Source: an uncultured Clostridia bacterium (GTDB lineage Bacteria; Bacillota; Clostridia; Oscillospirales; Ruminococcaceae). From it: 64,000 nt of DNA. This document shows positions 49,585 to 58,912 of the stretch, one piece after another. Made by a program: the position numbers and the translations under genes. Where the stretch lies: NCBI GenBank assembly GCA_945829235.1, contig CALZUA010000001.1, positions 1 to 64,000 of the forward strand, written 5' to 3'. The stretch's first letter is position 1. The number at the start of each line of letters is the position of its first letter. Under the pieces are notes generated by a model. It had not been told where the DNA came from. It did no database searches and was given only the letters and a program-made list of their open reading frames with translations.

Positions 49585-50922
49585 CTAATCGTCATTTGTT
49601 TTAATAACAACAAGCGTCCTGTCGTCAAAGCTCCCGCGCTCGTTGTAGTTGTCGAGCCACACGCGCAGGCGTTCCTCGGGCGTATCGCCGATGTTCATAC
49701 GAAACGCCTCGAGCGAGTGGCAACGCAGAGCCTCGCGTTTGTCCCAGAGCGCGTCAACACCCTCGGCTGAGTCGTCGGAGAGGAGCTGTTTCGCGTATTG
49801 CAGGGCAACGCTTTGTCTGCTCATCGAAACCGAGTGAAAGCGGATAGGCGCGGGGTCCTCGCCCGCGGTAAGTTCACCCTTCATCGGGATAATTCCGTTC
49901 AGCCCGAGGTCGAGGTAAAGCCGCTTCATCTTCGGAACATTCGGGAAATAATCATCGGCTACGCCGTCCGACATCAGCATAATGATATCCGAAGAACCTC
50001 TGCTGACGCGGGTTTTCGCGCCGAGTGAATTTTGGTTGGTGTTTTTCTCGGAGAGGAAATCGGTTTCACCCGAGTATTTTCCGCTGTCCGCCTCACCCAT
50101 TAACTTCAGGCAAGCGGAGGAGTCGGCGGTGCTGTCAATCGCGCATATACAGCCGTCACCGATTTGCACGCACGCCATAAAATTCCGCTTTTCGCCGTCG
50201 ATAACAAGCGGCACGACAACAGCCGCGAGAAAGGTTGTGGAAAGGTCGGAAAGCGTGGGCTTTCTGCCGAGCGCTTTCTCGTAATTTTCATCATCGACAA
50301 TCTTCGCGAGAGCGTCCTGTTGAGCGAAAAAAGCCTCCCGCGCGGACTGTTGAACAAGCGTGGCAATTCTCCCGCACGCCGCCATAAATTCGGTTGATTT
50401 TAAATCGGCGGACAACCCGTCTTTAATCTCGGGAAGCTCGTAGAAAAGCCGCTCGAGCTTATCCTTAAGGAAGGAAGCCGCGGTTTCGCAGGCAACACGC
50501 GAGCCTATTCGCGAGAGCCGCTTTGAACCCGCGCCGTCGCAGACTGCCGCGATAAAGCAGTCGTCCGTCACCGCTGTTTCAAAGAAATCGTCGCAGTTCG
50601 TGCCCTCGTGCTTGTGCTTTTTGCCGCGCACCCTCGCTCCGATAATCTCGCCGAACGGCATAACCGTGCGCTTTTGGTGAAACTCGGAGTGTTGCTCGGT
50701 CTTGTCGTCAACAATTTCCTTATATTGCCAGATATTTGCGGTATGCTCGATAACCTCCATATCCGACAACCTTTTTTGTTCATCACGCGAGGTTTCCGAA
50801 GAACCCGCATCGCCCTCGGATTTTTCGGCAATATCGGCGGTTGTTTTCGGGGAATCTTTGTTTTCGGCATCATCGGGCGTTACCGAGAGCCGCTTAGCGC
50901 TTGTGATATCAGTTTTATCCAT
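49585..50922 (-). CDS. PP2C-type protein phosphatase of the Ter triad
   Basis: 445 residues. After a charged N-terminal region of about 90, the PP2C fold is visible: GTNCDDFFETAVTDDCFIAAV, then CDGAGS (metal aspartate in DGAGS), VACVQIGDGCICAI (GDG) and MLMSDGVADDYF (SDGV-D). It would dephosphorylate substrates of the adjacent kinase, with which it forms the triad with the TerY VWA protein. It lies 18 bp after terY. The C-terminus has been partly duplicated downstream. Confidence 0.88.
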   Translation of the reverse strand: MDKTDITSAKRLSVTPDDAENKDSPKTTADIAEKSEGDAGSSETSRDEQKRLSDMEVIEHTANIWQYKEIVDDKTEQHSEFHQKRTVMPFGEIIGARVRGKKHKHEGTNCDDFFETAVTDDCFIAAVCDGAGSKRLSRIGSRVACETAASFLKDKLERLFYELPEIKDGLSADLKSTEFMAACGRIATLVQQSAREAFFAQQDALAKIVDDENYEKALGRKPTLSDLSTTFLAAVVVPLVIDGEKRNFMACVQIGDGCICAIDSTADSSACLKLMGEADSGKYSGETDFLSEKNTNQNSLGAKTRVSRGSSDIIMLMSDGVADDYFPNVPKMKRLYLDLGLNGIIPMKGELTAGEDPAPIRFHSVSMSRQSVALQYAKQLLSDDSAEGVDALWDKREALRCHSLEAFRMNIGDTPEERLRVWLDNYNERGSFDDRTLVVIKTNDD

Positions 50923-50940
50923 AAATTCACCTTAAATCGG

Positions 50941-51582
50941 TTAAGGAACAATAACAAATCCCTGAGGCGGCGGCGGAAGCTCGATAGCGTCACCGGGCTT
51001 TGCATCGATGCTCTTGGAAGAAGCCTTGATGGAGCTTGAAACCCACGCGAAGAACTGCGCCATATCGCCTGCCGTGAGGTTGTTCATCATAAGAACATTG
51101 TTGGTGATTTTTTTGAGGGTGTTTGCGTTTGCGTTGGCACCGGCACCGCAAGCGATGATATTGCCCACGGAAACCTGCTTAATCGCGTCAATACCTTCGT
51201 CAAGGTTATCGGTAGGCGCGCCGTCCGTCATAAGGAACACGAGCGGCTTCCAGTCACCCTTTTGGCTTGCGGTAGACGTGCGAACCTCGTTTTTAACGCA
51301 CTCCGCGAGAACCTTGAGCGCACCGCCGAGCGCGGTTGCACCGCCCGCCGAAATCTGCGGCTCCTTGAACACCATAAGCTCTGTGAGGGGGCTTATTTGT
51401 CTTGCGGAGCTGTCGAACGTGATAATCGACAGGAACGCGGTTTCAAGCGCCTGCGGGTCGCCCTTAAGCTCCGACACAAGCGTTTTTATTCCTTGTTTAA
51501 CAGCCTCGATAGGTTCACCCGCCATAGAGCCGCTACAGTCAAGTAGCAGATAAACGGGCAGTCGTCTGATGTAATCCGACAT
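50941..51582 (-). CDS. terY: TerY-family VWA-domain protein
   Basis: 213 residues, a stand-alone von Willebrand A domain with a complete MIDAS: DCSGSMAG (DxSxS), the threonine GGATALGGAL and MTDGAPTDN (D). The short C-terminal tail is proline-rich (IELPPPPQGF). TerY proteins are the metal-dependent adaptor of the TerY-kinase-PP2C triad. First gene of the eight-gene operon, about 80 bp after a consensus promoter. Confidence 0.93.
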   Translation of the reverse strand: MSDYIRRLPVYLLLDCSGSMAGEPIEAVKQGIKTLVSELKGDPQALETAFLSIITFDSSARQISPLTELMVFKEPQISAGGATALGGALKVLAECVKNEVRTSTASQKGDWKPLVFLMTDGAPTDNLDEGIDAIKQVSVGNIIACGAGANANANTLKKITNNVLMMNNLTAGDMAQFFAWVSSSIKASSKSIDAKPGDAIELPPPPQGFVIVP

Positions 51583-51660
51583 ATTATTTCCTCCGTTTTT
51601 GGTTGCCGCATAACCTATTTTAATAATAAGCGCTAAATCATATTACGCTATACAACTTTA

Positions 51661-51689
51661 ATTATACCTCAAAAAATAATTTCTGTCAA
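51661..51689 (-). promoter_or_regulatory. Promoter of the Ter operon
   Basis: On the minus strand, TTGACA (51684-51689) and TATAAT (51661-51666) with a 17-bp spacer: full sigma-A consensus upstream of terY. No obvious operator palindrome overlaps it, so regulation may be post-translational through the kinase and phosphatase. Confidence 0.85.
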
Positions 51690-51718
51690 TAGTTTTGACA
51701 AAAAAAGCAGATTAGTTA

Positions 51719-51747
51719 TTGCAATTTTTGTTAAACTATGCTAATAT
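51719..51747 (+). promoter_or_regulatory. Promoter of the gtrA gene
   Basis: TTGCAA (51719-51724) and TAATAT (51742-51747), spacer 17 bp, divergent from the Ter promoter, 33 bp before the GTG start of gtrA. Confidence 0.6.
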
Positions 51748-51780
51748 ATAATAAATGCAAAAAATAACGGAGATGATGAC

Positions 51781-52338
51781 GTGAAAATCAAAGGAAAAGA
51801 ACTTGGAGAAATAGTGAAATCGCTGAAAACGCGCGAGGGACGGCGCGAGTTTTACCGCGAGAACAGGGAGATAATTCTGTATGTAATATTCGGCGCGGGA
51901 ACGACACTTATTTCAATGGGAAGCTACGCGCTGTTCAGGATAATTTTCCCGAATGCTGAGAGCGTGCCGGCGTGGCTTGGCTGGATTTACGAGCTGACGC
52001 GGGGATTTGGCGTGGACAGCAACACGATTTTGCCGAACTTGCTTTCGTGGATTTGCGCGAACATTTTCGCGTTCCTCACCAACAGGATAATCGTGTTCCA
52101 AAGCCGAAAAAAAGGCGCTTTTGTAATCCTCGAGGTGCTGAAATTCTTTGCGTCGCGCCTGTTCACGCTAGCGGTGGATATACTGATAATGTTCCTGCTG
52201 GTTGACTTGACGGGAATTCACAATTTCTTCTACGAATTTGGCGCAAAGGTTCTCTCGACAATCGTTGTGCTTGTGCTGAATTATATCCTGAGCAAGCTGT
52301 TTGTGTTCAGGAAGAAAAAGGAAGAAAAGGGAGATTGA
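51781..52338 (+). CDS. GtrA-family membrane protein
   Basis: 185 residues with four membrane helices (ILYVIFGAGTTLISMGSYAL, SWICANIFAFLTNRIIVF, FTLAVDILIMFLLV and VLSTIVVLVLNYILSKLFVF), the GtrA (PF04138) layout. The family moves lipid-linked sugars or polyprenyl intermediates. The start is a GTG with a GGAG site. It has charged ends. No glycosyltransferase is adjacent, so the substrate is unknown. Confidence 0.9.
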   Translation: MKIKGKELGEIVKSLKTREGRREFYRENREIILYVIFGAGTTLISMGSYALFRIIFPNAESVPAWLGWIYELTRGFGVDSNTILPNLLSWICANIFAFLTNRIIVFQSRKKGAFVILEVLKFFASRLFTLAVDILIMFLLVDLTGIHNFFYEFGAKVLSTIVVLVLNYILSKLFVFRKKKEEKGD

Positions 52339-52342
52339 GGGA

Positions 52343-52729
52343 ATGCTGTTAATCGGAGTGAAAGAGGAGAACGGCTGGCTGTTGTCGAGGTGGAATTTGA
52401 CGTACAAGGTCGGCTGGGAGCATATCTGCAAGGCGGCGTGCGCGATTTTCGATTATTATGACGGCTTGGAAATTCTGGTTGACGGGGAAGCCGCCGAGGT
52501 GTCGGCGAAAGAGGACGTTCTTCATCTTGATGAAGCGGGGGATTTGGTGGTCCGCGGAATGTCGAAGATTATAAAAGTGCCGCTGATGATAACGTTTTAC
52601 AATCAGACAAACGCCGTGAGCGTATCGGTCGCGGGGGCAACAGACGAGTTTAAAGAGGCTGATTATCAGCGGTTCAATATGTCCCTCGGGCAGTATATGG
52701 ACAGCATTGAGCTTGCGATGTATCGGTAA
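52343..52729 (+). CDS. Small conserved-looking protein, unknown function
   Basis: 128 residues from the ATG at 52343, 4 bp after the gtrA stop. It is predicted mixed alpha/beta without a signal peptide: LLIGVKEENGWLLSRWNLTY, then a HICKAACAIFDYYDGLEILVD segment and a C-terminal FNMSLGQYMDSIELAMY helix. No family is recognised. It is co-transcribed with gtrA, and a terminator follows. Confidence 0.6.
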   Translation: MLLIGVKEENGWLLSRWNLTYKVGWEHICKAACAIFDYYDGLEILVDGEAAEVSAKEDVLHLDEAGDLVVRGMSKIIKVPLMITFYNQTNAVSVSVAGATDEFKEADYQRFNMSLGQYMDSIELAMYR

Positions 52730-52743
52730 TTTTTTGCATATGT

Positions 52744-52781
52744 AATCCCGACAAGACACGTTCTTATCGGGATTTGCTTTT
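52744..52781 (+). terminator. Terminator after gtrA and the unknown gene
   Basis: AATCCCGACAAGA with TCTTATCGGGATT (one mismatch) and a TGCTTTT tail, 14 bp past the stop. Confidence 0.7.
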
Positions 52782-52784
52782 GCC

Positions 52785-52814
52785 TTGAATAAACCCCGCC
52801 GGCGCGTCCATAAT
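52785..52814 (+). promoter_or_regulatory. Possible promoter of the Clp ATPase gene
   Basis: TTGAAT (52785-52790) and CATAAT (52809-52814), spacer 18 bp. It is directly after the terminator and 33 bp before the Clp start. Weak -10. Confidence 0.45.
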
Positions 52815-52847
52815 AAAATTACCTGATTTTGTAAAGAGGTGTTAATT

Positions 52848-55163
52848 ATGGATAATCACAACGCGCCGGCTTTTTCCGCAGATGTCGCGGAAGCGCTGGC
52901 GAACGCGGTGACAATCGCGGGGCAGATGGGACACAAGTATATCGGAAGCGAGCATTTGCTCTGCGCGCTTGCCAAGAATACGGAGAGCGCGGCGGGAGTG
53001 GCGCTTGCGCGGGAGGGCGTGTTTTTCCGCGACCTGATACTTCTGCTCAAGGAAAGAGCCGGTGCGGGAACACCCTGCGCATTGTCCGAAAAGGACTTTT
53101 CACCGCGCCTGAAAAAGCTCATTGTCAACGCGCGGGGGATTGCCTTGTCGCGCGGTGAAAGCACGGTCGGTACGGAGCACATTATGCTGGCACTGCTTGC
53201 AGACAGGGCTAGCACGGCTTATGCGATGCTCCCCACGGAGTCGATTTCACGGATTTACGCGGGAATTTGCGCGAAAAAATACGAGCCGCCGCGTTTCTCC
53301 GAAACACCCGCAAAGCCCGAAACCAAGCCGAAAAAAGCTGTTCAGAGGAACGAGCCGGCACAGCTTGCCAAGTATGCCGTGGAGCTAACGGGGCTTGCGC
53401 GAGAGGGGCGGCTTGACCCGGTAATCGGGCGGGACGCGGAAATCGAGCGAATGGTGCAAATTCTCCTGCGCCGAAGTAAAAATAACCCTTGCTTAATCGG
53501 AGACGCGGGCGTTGGAAAAACCGCGGTTGTCGAGGGTTTTGCACAACGCGTTGCCGCGGAAAACGTGCCGCCGGAGCTTTGCGGGAAGCGCGTTTATTCG
53601 GTTGATATGGCGGCAATTCTGAGCGGTGCAAAGTACCGCGGTGATTTTGAGGAGCGACTGAAAGGTGTACTTGATGAAGCGTCCGCAAATCCCGATATTA
53701 TCCTCTTTATCGATGAAATTCACATGATTGTGGGAACGGGCGCGGCAGAGGGCGCGATTGACGCGGCAAGCGTGCTGAAACCGATGCTGGCGCGCGGGAA
53801 AATCTGTTTAATCGGTGCAACAACGACAACCGAGTACCGCCGCTTTATCGAAAAGGACAGCGCGCTCGAGCGGCGTTTTCAGCCGATAAACGTTGAACAA
53901 CCCGATGAAGCGCGGACAATCGGCATCTTGAACGGCTTAAGACCGCGCTTTGAGGAGTATCACAAGGCTTTCATTACGGACAAGGCGATAAAAGCCGCGG
54001 TGACGCTCTCGGAGCGTTATATGAACGACAGGCGGCTGCCCGATAAGGCGATTGATTTGCTTGACGAAGCGGCCGCGGCGGCGCGTGCGGGACGGCTTTC
54101 CGAGCGGAGCGGGTTGCTCAAAACGGTCAAGGAGCGGTTTCGCGGGGAGCGGGTTATTGTCGATGAGGAGGACATCGCAAAGGCGGCGGCGATGATTACG
54201 GGAATACCCGTTCAGCGCCTTTCCGAGAACGAAAGCGAACGCCTCGAGCGGCTTGAGGACAGGCTTTGCGAGAGGGTTATCGGGCAGGAAAACGCGGTTT
54301 CTCTGGTTGCAAACGCGGTTCGGCGCGGACGTGCGGGACTTCGCGACCCGAACCGTCCGATAGGCTCATTTTTGTTCCTCGGGCAGACCGGCGTTGGAAA
54401 AACCGAGCTTTGCCGAGCGGTAGCAGAAGCTGTTTTCAGCGATGAGAAGCGGCTGATACGCTTTGATATGTCGGAGTTCACCGAGCGGCACTCGGTGTCA
54501 AAGCTAATCGGCTCGCCCCCGGGATATGTAGGCTGTGAACAGGAAGGGCGGCTGGTTGCCGAGGTTCGCTCAATGCCTTACTCGGTGGTGCTGTTTGATG
54601 AGGTTGAAAAGGCGCACCCCGAGGTGCTGAATGTACTGCTTCAAATTCTCGAGGACGGAAAGCTCACCGGCTCAGACGGCAGAACCGCCGATTTCAAGAG
54701 CACGATTATCATTATGACGGGCAACATCGGCGCGGAGGAGTTGTCGAAAAGAAGCGTTGGTTTCGGGAAAACAACGGGCGGTTCATCGGACGTTATGAAA
54801 GCGCTTAAAAAGACGTTTCGTCCGGAGCTGTTGAACAGGATTGACAACATCGTGGTTTTCGAGCGGCTTTCAGCTGAAAATATGGAGCGGATTTGCCGCA
54901 AAATGCTGAAGAATGTCGCTGACAGAGCGCTTTCGCGTGGGATTGAGCTTTCGTTTGACGAAAAGGCGGTGAAAAAGCTCTGCGAAAGCGCCTTCGACGA
55001 GGAAATGGGAGCGCGCCCGTTGCGGAGGAAAATAACCTCGCAGATTGAGGATATGCTTGGCGGGAGGATAATCTCGGGCGAACTCCCCGACAACTCAAAA
55101 GCCGAGGTTTACCCAACGGACGAGGGCTTTGGCGTGAGAATACTCGCGGCAAGTCGCCGTTAA
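52848..55163 (+). CDS. Clp ATPase (ClpA/ClpC-like)
   Basis: 771 residues: a double Clp-N domain (about 10-140), AAA1 with GDAGVGKT and Walker [16 protein letters not shown]2 with GQTGVGKT and [20 protein letters not shown], and a ClpB D2-small C-terminal domain. The loop KRSVGFGKT (GF) matches the ClpP-binding loop, so it probably feeds ClpP. Between AAA1 and AAA2 there is no coiled-coil M-domain, unlike true ClpC; the ClpA-like layout suggests a short-linker subtype. The ATG at 52848 has AAGAGGTG upstream; the frame extends a little further without one. Confidence 0.9.
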   Translation: MDNHNAPAFSADVAEALANAVTIAGQMGHKYIGSEHLLCALAKNTESAAGVALAREGVFFRDLILLLKERAGAGTPCALSEKDFSPRLKKLIVNARGIALSRGESTVGTEHIMLALLADRASTAYAMLPTESISRIYAGICAKKYEPPRFSETPAKPETKPKKAVQRNEPAQLAKYAVELTGLAREGRLDPVIGRDAEIERMVQILLRRSKNNPCLIGDAGVGKTAVVEGFAQRVAAENVPPELCGKRVYSVDMAAILSGAKYRGDFEERLKGVLDEASANPDIILFIDEIHMIVGTGAAEGAIDAASVLKPMLARGKICLIGATTTTEYRRFIEKDSALERRFQPINVEQPDEARTIGILNGLRPRFEEYHKAFITDKAIKAAVTLSERYMNDRRLPDKAIDLLDEAAAAARAGRLSERSGLLKTVKERFRGERVIVDEEDIAKAAAMITGIPVQRLSENESERLERLEDRLCERVIGQENAVSLVANAVRRGRAGLRDPNRPIGSFLFLGQTGVGKTELCRAVAEAVFSDEKRLIRFDMSEFTERHSVSKLIGSPPGYVGCEQEGRLVAEVRSMPYSVVLFDEVEKAHPEVLNVLLQILEDGKLTGSDGRTADFKSTIIIMTGNIGAEELSKRSVGFGKTTGGSSDVMKALKKTFRPELLNRIDNIVVFERLSAENMERICRKMLKNVADRALSRGIELSFDEKAVKKLCESAFDEEMGARPLRRKITSQIEDMLGGRIISGELPDNSKAEVYPTDEGFGVRILAASRR

Positions 55164-55357
55164 CGCAGTGTTTTTGCCTGTTCAAGAATAGTTCGGCGGG
55201 AATTTGAGGTTTACCTCACGAAAAACGGCTTCGGCGTGCGGATAATCGCGGCAAATCGCCGTTAATTAGCGGATCTTGCCCGAGCAGATTTTGTGCAAAA
55301 ATCGCGGTTCCTCACGGACACTGGTTTCGGCGTGAGAATACTCGCGGCAAGTCATCG
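55164..55357. repeat. Tandem copies of the clp/spoIVB junction
   Basis: The 3' end of the Clp gene is repeated twice here: copies end at stop-equivalents 55263-55265 and 55359-55361, 102 and 96 bp past the real stop (55161-55163). Each has GGCGTG(A/C)GGATAAT-like, CGCGGCAA, GTC(G/A)(C/T)CGTTAA. Each copy is followed by CTTGCCCGAGCA and AAAAATCGC, which also match the 3' end of spoIVB on the other strand. So the unit is the convergent junction itself, about 100 bp, triplicated and decayed. Confidence 0.85.
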
Positions 55358-56491
55358 TTAACGCGCCGATTCTGCTTGCCCGAGCATATTTTCGGCAAAA
55401 ATCGCATAGCCGCGCGTGGGGTCGTTGACGAGAACGTGCGTGACCGCACCCGCAAATCGCCCGTCCTGAATAATCGGCGAGCCGCTCATTCCGCGCACAA
55501 TACCGCCGGTTTCTTCGAGAAGCTCGGGGTCGGTTATCCTGATAACCATACCTTTTGAGCCTTCCAGCCCAAACAAATTTATGCGTTCGATTTCGATATC
55601 ATACTCGCGGGGCTCGTTGCCGTTAATCGTGGTGAGAACGGTAGCCTTTCCCGTGTGAACCTCTTGCCTGAACGAAGCCTCGTACTCCTTGCCGTTAAAC
55701 GGCTCGGCAAGCGTCCCGAAGACGCCCTGCGAGGTGTTTAGTGAAAGCTCGCCGATTGTATCATCGGAGAAGATTTTCCCGCAAAGCTCGCCGGCGCTGC
55801 CTTCCTTTGCCTTAACAACGTCAAATATCTCGGCGCGAGTGATTTCGCCGCTTTTGAGGGGAATTTCGCCGCCTGTCGAGGTATCGCTAACCGCGTGCCC
55901 GAGACCGCCGAAAACGCCGTTTTGCTTGTCGTAAAAGGTGAGCGTGCCGATACCTGCGGCGCTGTCGCGGACGTAAAGCCCGACGCGGAGCTTGCCGCCG
56001 TGGTTTTCGGGGGTGAGGGCAACGCTGATTTCACCGCCGCCGCGTTCAAGAATAATGCTTGTCCCGTCGGAGCTTTGCTGGACAGCCTCGGCAAATTCCG
56101 CGTTTGTGCAGACGCTTTTCCCGTTCACCTCTGTGATAACATCGCCTGTTTTGATACCGGCAGCGGCGGCGGGGGAATTTTCTGCCGCCGAGATAACCAT
56201 AACACCGTTTGAGCGAACTTTTATTCCGAACGGAGTTCCGCAAAGGGTAACGGTCGGACGAGCTTTGGCAACAGCCGCGGCGGGTTTTATGGGAATATTC
56301 CCGAGGTAATAGCAAAGCCCGCTGTCGGTTTGCCTGAGCGTGGCAACCGAGAAACCGCCGCCCTCAAATTGCCCTGCGGGAACGCTTATATTGCACGGCA
56401 GCGCAACGTAAAAACAGCACAAAGCTACGGTTAGACAAGTGGCGAGAGCTGTTGCGGCTGCCGAAAAAAGTTTTGCGAATTTTTTGTTCAT
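55358..56491 (-). CDS. spoIVB: SpoIVB stage IV sporulation serine peptidase
   Basis: 377 residues from the ATG at 56491 (GAAAGG upstream): an N-terminal membrane anchor (FSAAATALATCLTVALCCFY), a PDZ domain (SPAAAAGIKTGDVITEVNGK) and the S55 peptidase domain with catalytic GLGHAVSD (His) and GMSGSPI (Ser). In the forespore of endospore formers SpoIVB signals to activate pro-sigma-K processing and so coordinates engulfment. Its presence supports that the organism sporulates. It converges on the Clp gene. Confidence 0.94.
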   Translation of the reverse strand: MNKKFAKLFSAAATALATCLTVALCCFYVALPCNISVPAGQFEGGGFSVATLRQTDSGLCYYLGNIPIKPAAAVAKARPTVTLCGTPFGIKVRSNGVMVISAAENSPAAAAGIKTGDVITEVNGKSVCTNAEFAEAVQQSSDGTSIILERGGGEISVALTPENHGGKLRVGLYVRDSAAGIGTLTFYDKQNGVFGGLGHAVSDTSTGGEIPLKSGEITRAEIFDVVKAKEGSAGELCGKIFSDDTIGELSLNTSQGVFGTLAEPFNGKEYEASFRQEVHTGKATVLTTINGNEPREYDIEIERINLFGLEGSKGMVIRITDPELLEETGGIVRGMSGSPIIQDGRFAGAVTHVLVNDPTRGYAIFAENMLGQAESAR

Positions 56492-56661
56492 AATTGTGCA
56501 GTGCCTTTCTTTTGCTGAAAATTTTGAAATCCGGAAACGTCCGGCTGAAATTATAATTCGCCGCAAATCCGCCGATATTAAAGGAAATAACAAGCGGATA
56601 AAACAGGTCGCCGAGGATTTTTCCCCGAAACCGCAAGTGCAAATAACAGGAAAAAAATTAC

Positions 56662-56690
56662 TTGACTTTTTCGGAAAAAAGTTGTATAAT
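56662..56690 (+). promoter_or_regulatory. Promoter of the RNase J gene
   Basis: TTGACT (56662-56667) and TATAAT (56685-56690), spacer 17 bp, followed by a leader of over 300 nt. Confidence 0.8.
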
Positions 56691-56696
56691 AATATG

Positions 56697-57008
56697 TATG
56701 TATTTTTCTTTGCGAGAAAAATTCAGTCTGTCGATAAAACGACAGCTTGATACTTTTTAAATTTGGAATAATGAGGAATTGTCCTCTTTAAAATATGAAT
56801 TAACCGATAAAAATATTTTGGTTAAAAAACCGCGGAAAATTAAAGTTCATTTTTCCCATTTTTCTTTCCGACAAATTGTATTTTCTGCGCGGCGGTTGGT
56901 TCGTGTTACATATTTATTCAAGGAAAGGCGGCTTGCCGTCTTGGAGTGACTGCTTTTTCACGGGTGTGAAAAAGGGAATTTTTGCGCTTTTTTCAAGAAA
57001 GGGATTTT
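56697..57008 (+). promoter_or_regulatory. Long structured 5' leader of rnj
   Basis: The ~310-nt untranslated leader contains hairpins CTGTCG-ATAAAA-CGACAG (56728-56745) and CTTTTTCAC-GGGT-GTGAAAAAG (56953-56974), the latter about 35 bp before the start. A long leader before an RNase gene is compatible with autoregulation by the enzyme, as RNase E/J systems show. No known riboswitch consensus was recognised. Confidence 0.5.
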
Positions 57009-58907
57009 ATGGGATTATTGTCAAACAAAAAGGTTTTATCGGATAACGAAGGCGAAAAGCAGGTTAAACAGGAAAGACCGCGCAACACCGTGCCGGTGAA
57101 GCGACCTGTCCTCACCGACGACCGTTCATCGGCGGAACGTGCGCGCAGACAGGCTTCGGTTGTACCCGCGAAGCGCCAGCTTGCCGCGAGAGAGCCGGTT
57201 TTGGGCAGAACAAAGCAGACTGCTCCCGTTCAGAGAAAGCCCGTGCGCTCGGCACCCGTTAAGTTTACGGCACTCGGCGGATTGAACGAAATCGGCAAGA
57301 ATTTGTACGTTTACGAGTGTTGCAACGATATGTTTATCGTGGACTGCGGACTTGCGTTTCCCGATGAAAATATGCTCGGTGTGGACTTGGTTGTGCCCGA
57401 TTTCACATATCTCGAAAAGAACAAGGAGCGTTTTCGCGGAATTGTTATAACGCACGGTCACGAGGACCACATCGGCGCTTTGCCGTATCTGCTTAAAAAG
57501 ATAAACGTTCCGATTTACGGCACGCGGCTTACTTTGGGGCTTGTCGAGGGCAAGCTCAAGGAGCACGGTTTGCTGTCGCAGACGTCGCTCAATGTTGTCG
57601 AGCCGCGTCATAACGTGCGAATGGGCTGTATGTCGGTTGAGTTTATCAGGGTGAACCACTCGATACCCGATTCCTGCGCGCTTGCAATTCACACGCCCGC
57701 GGGAGTTATTGTACACACGGGCGATTTCAAGGTTGATTACACGCCGATTGAGGGCGGGATAATCGACTTGGCGCGCTTCGGTGAGCTTGGAAACAAGGGA
57801 GTTCTCGCGCTGATGAGCGAAAGCACGAACGTTGAGCGCCCCGGCTACACGAAAAGCGAGAGAAGCGTCGGCGAGAGCTTCCGTGGTCTGTTTAACAGAG
57901 CCGAGGGAAAGCGTATCATCATCGCGACCTTTTCCAGCAATATCCACAGAATTCAGCAGATTATCGACGAAGCCGTGCGCCGCGGAAGAAAGGTAGCGGT
58001 TTCGGGCAGAAGTATGACGAACGTTATCGCAAAGGCGGTTGAGCTGAATTATATCAAAGTACCCGAGAACACGCTTATTGAGATTGACGAAATCAACCAT
58101 TTAGACCCGTCGGAGCTGGTTATCGTCACAACGGGCAGTCAGGGCGAGCCGCTTTCGGCGCTTTCAAGAATGTCGAGCGGCGACCACAAGCAGGTTTCGA
58201 TAAACCCGAATGATTTTATCATAATTTCCGCAAACCCAATCCCCGGCAACGAAAAGCTAGTGACAAAGGTTGTAAACGAGCTGATGAAGCAGGGCGCGGA
58301 GGTTATTTACGAAAGTATGTACGAGGTGCACGTTTCGGGACACGCTTGTCAGGAAGAGCTGAAAATGATGATTTCGCTCACCAAGCCGAAGTTTTTTGTT
58401 CCCATTCACGGCGAGTACAAGCACCTCAAAAAGCACGCGATTTTAGCCGAAGGAATGGGCATACCCGAGGAGAATATCTTCGTGAGCGGGCTTGGCGATG
58501 TGCTTGAAACGGACGGCGTTGATATGAAGATGTCGGGTACTGTGCCTGCGGGAATGATGCTGGTTGACGGCTTTGGCGTGGGCGACGTGGGAAGCGTGGT
58601 TCTGCGCGACAGAAAGCATCTGTCCGAGGACGGCGTGATTGTTGTTGCGGCAACGATTGAGCGCGAAACCGGAAAGGTTGTTTCCGGTCCCGAAATCGTA
58701 TCGCGCGGCTTTGTGTACGTTCGCGAGAGCGAGGAACTGCTTGACGAGGCGCGTGAGCTGATGAAGCAGGTTCTCAGTGATTTGGCGAACAGAAACGTGC
58801 GCGAGTGGGGCAATATCAAAGCGGCAATGCGCGATGAGCTTTCCGAGTACATTTACCGTGAAACCAAGCGCAGTCCGATGATTTTGCCGATTATAATGGA
58901 GTTATAA
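57009..58907 (+). CDS. rnj: Ribonuclease J
   Basis: 632 residues. A basic, unstructured N-terminal extension of about 85 (RPRNTVPVKRPVLTDDRSSA, then VQRKPVRSAPVK) precedes the metallo-beta-lactamase core (FTALGGLNEIGKNLYVYE), the metal motif HGHEDH (about 162), the beta-CASP domain (FSSNIHRIQQIIDEA) and the C-terminal domain (PIHGEYKHL ... VIVVAATIERETGKV ... SGPEIVSRGF). It is a 5'-3' exonuclease and endonuclease in mRNA decay and rRNA maturation. The start at 57009 has AAAGGGA. The basic tail is not part of the usual core and may bind RNA. Confidence 0.95.
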   Translation: MGLLSNKKVLSDNEGEKQVKQERPRNTVPVKRPVLTDDRSSAERARRQASVVPAKRQLAAREPVLGRTKQTAPVQRKPVRSAPVKFTALGGLNEIGKNLYVYECCNDMFIVDCGLAFPDENMLGVDLVVPDFTYLEKNKERFRGIVITHGHEDHIGALPYLLKKINVPIYGTRLTLGLVEGKLKEHGLLSQTSLNVVEPRHNVRMGCMSVEFIRVNHSIPDSCALAIHTPAGVIVHTGDFKVDYTPIEGGIIDLARFGELGNKGVLALMSESTNVERPGYTKSERSVGESFRGLFNRAEGKRIIIATFSSNIHRIQQIIDEAVRRGRKVAVSGRSMTNVIAKAVELNYIKVPENTLIEIDEINHLDPSELVIVTTGSQGEPLSALSRMSSGDHKQVSINPNDFIIISANPIPGNEKLVTKVVNELMKQGAEVIYESMYEVHVSGHACQEELKMMISLTKPKFFVPIHGEYKHLKKHAILAEGMGIPEENIFVSGLGDVLETDGVDMKMSGTVPAGMMLVDGFGVGDVGSVVLRDRKHLSEDGVIVVAATIERETGKVVSGPEIVSRGFVYVRESEELLDEARELMKQVLSDLANRNVREWGNIKAAMRDELSEYIYRETKRSPMILPIIMEL

Positions 58908-58912
58908 GCCCC

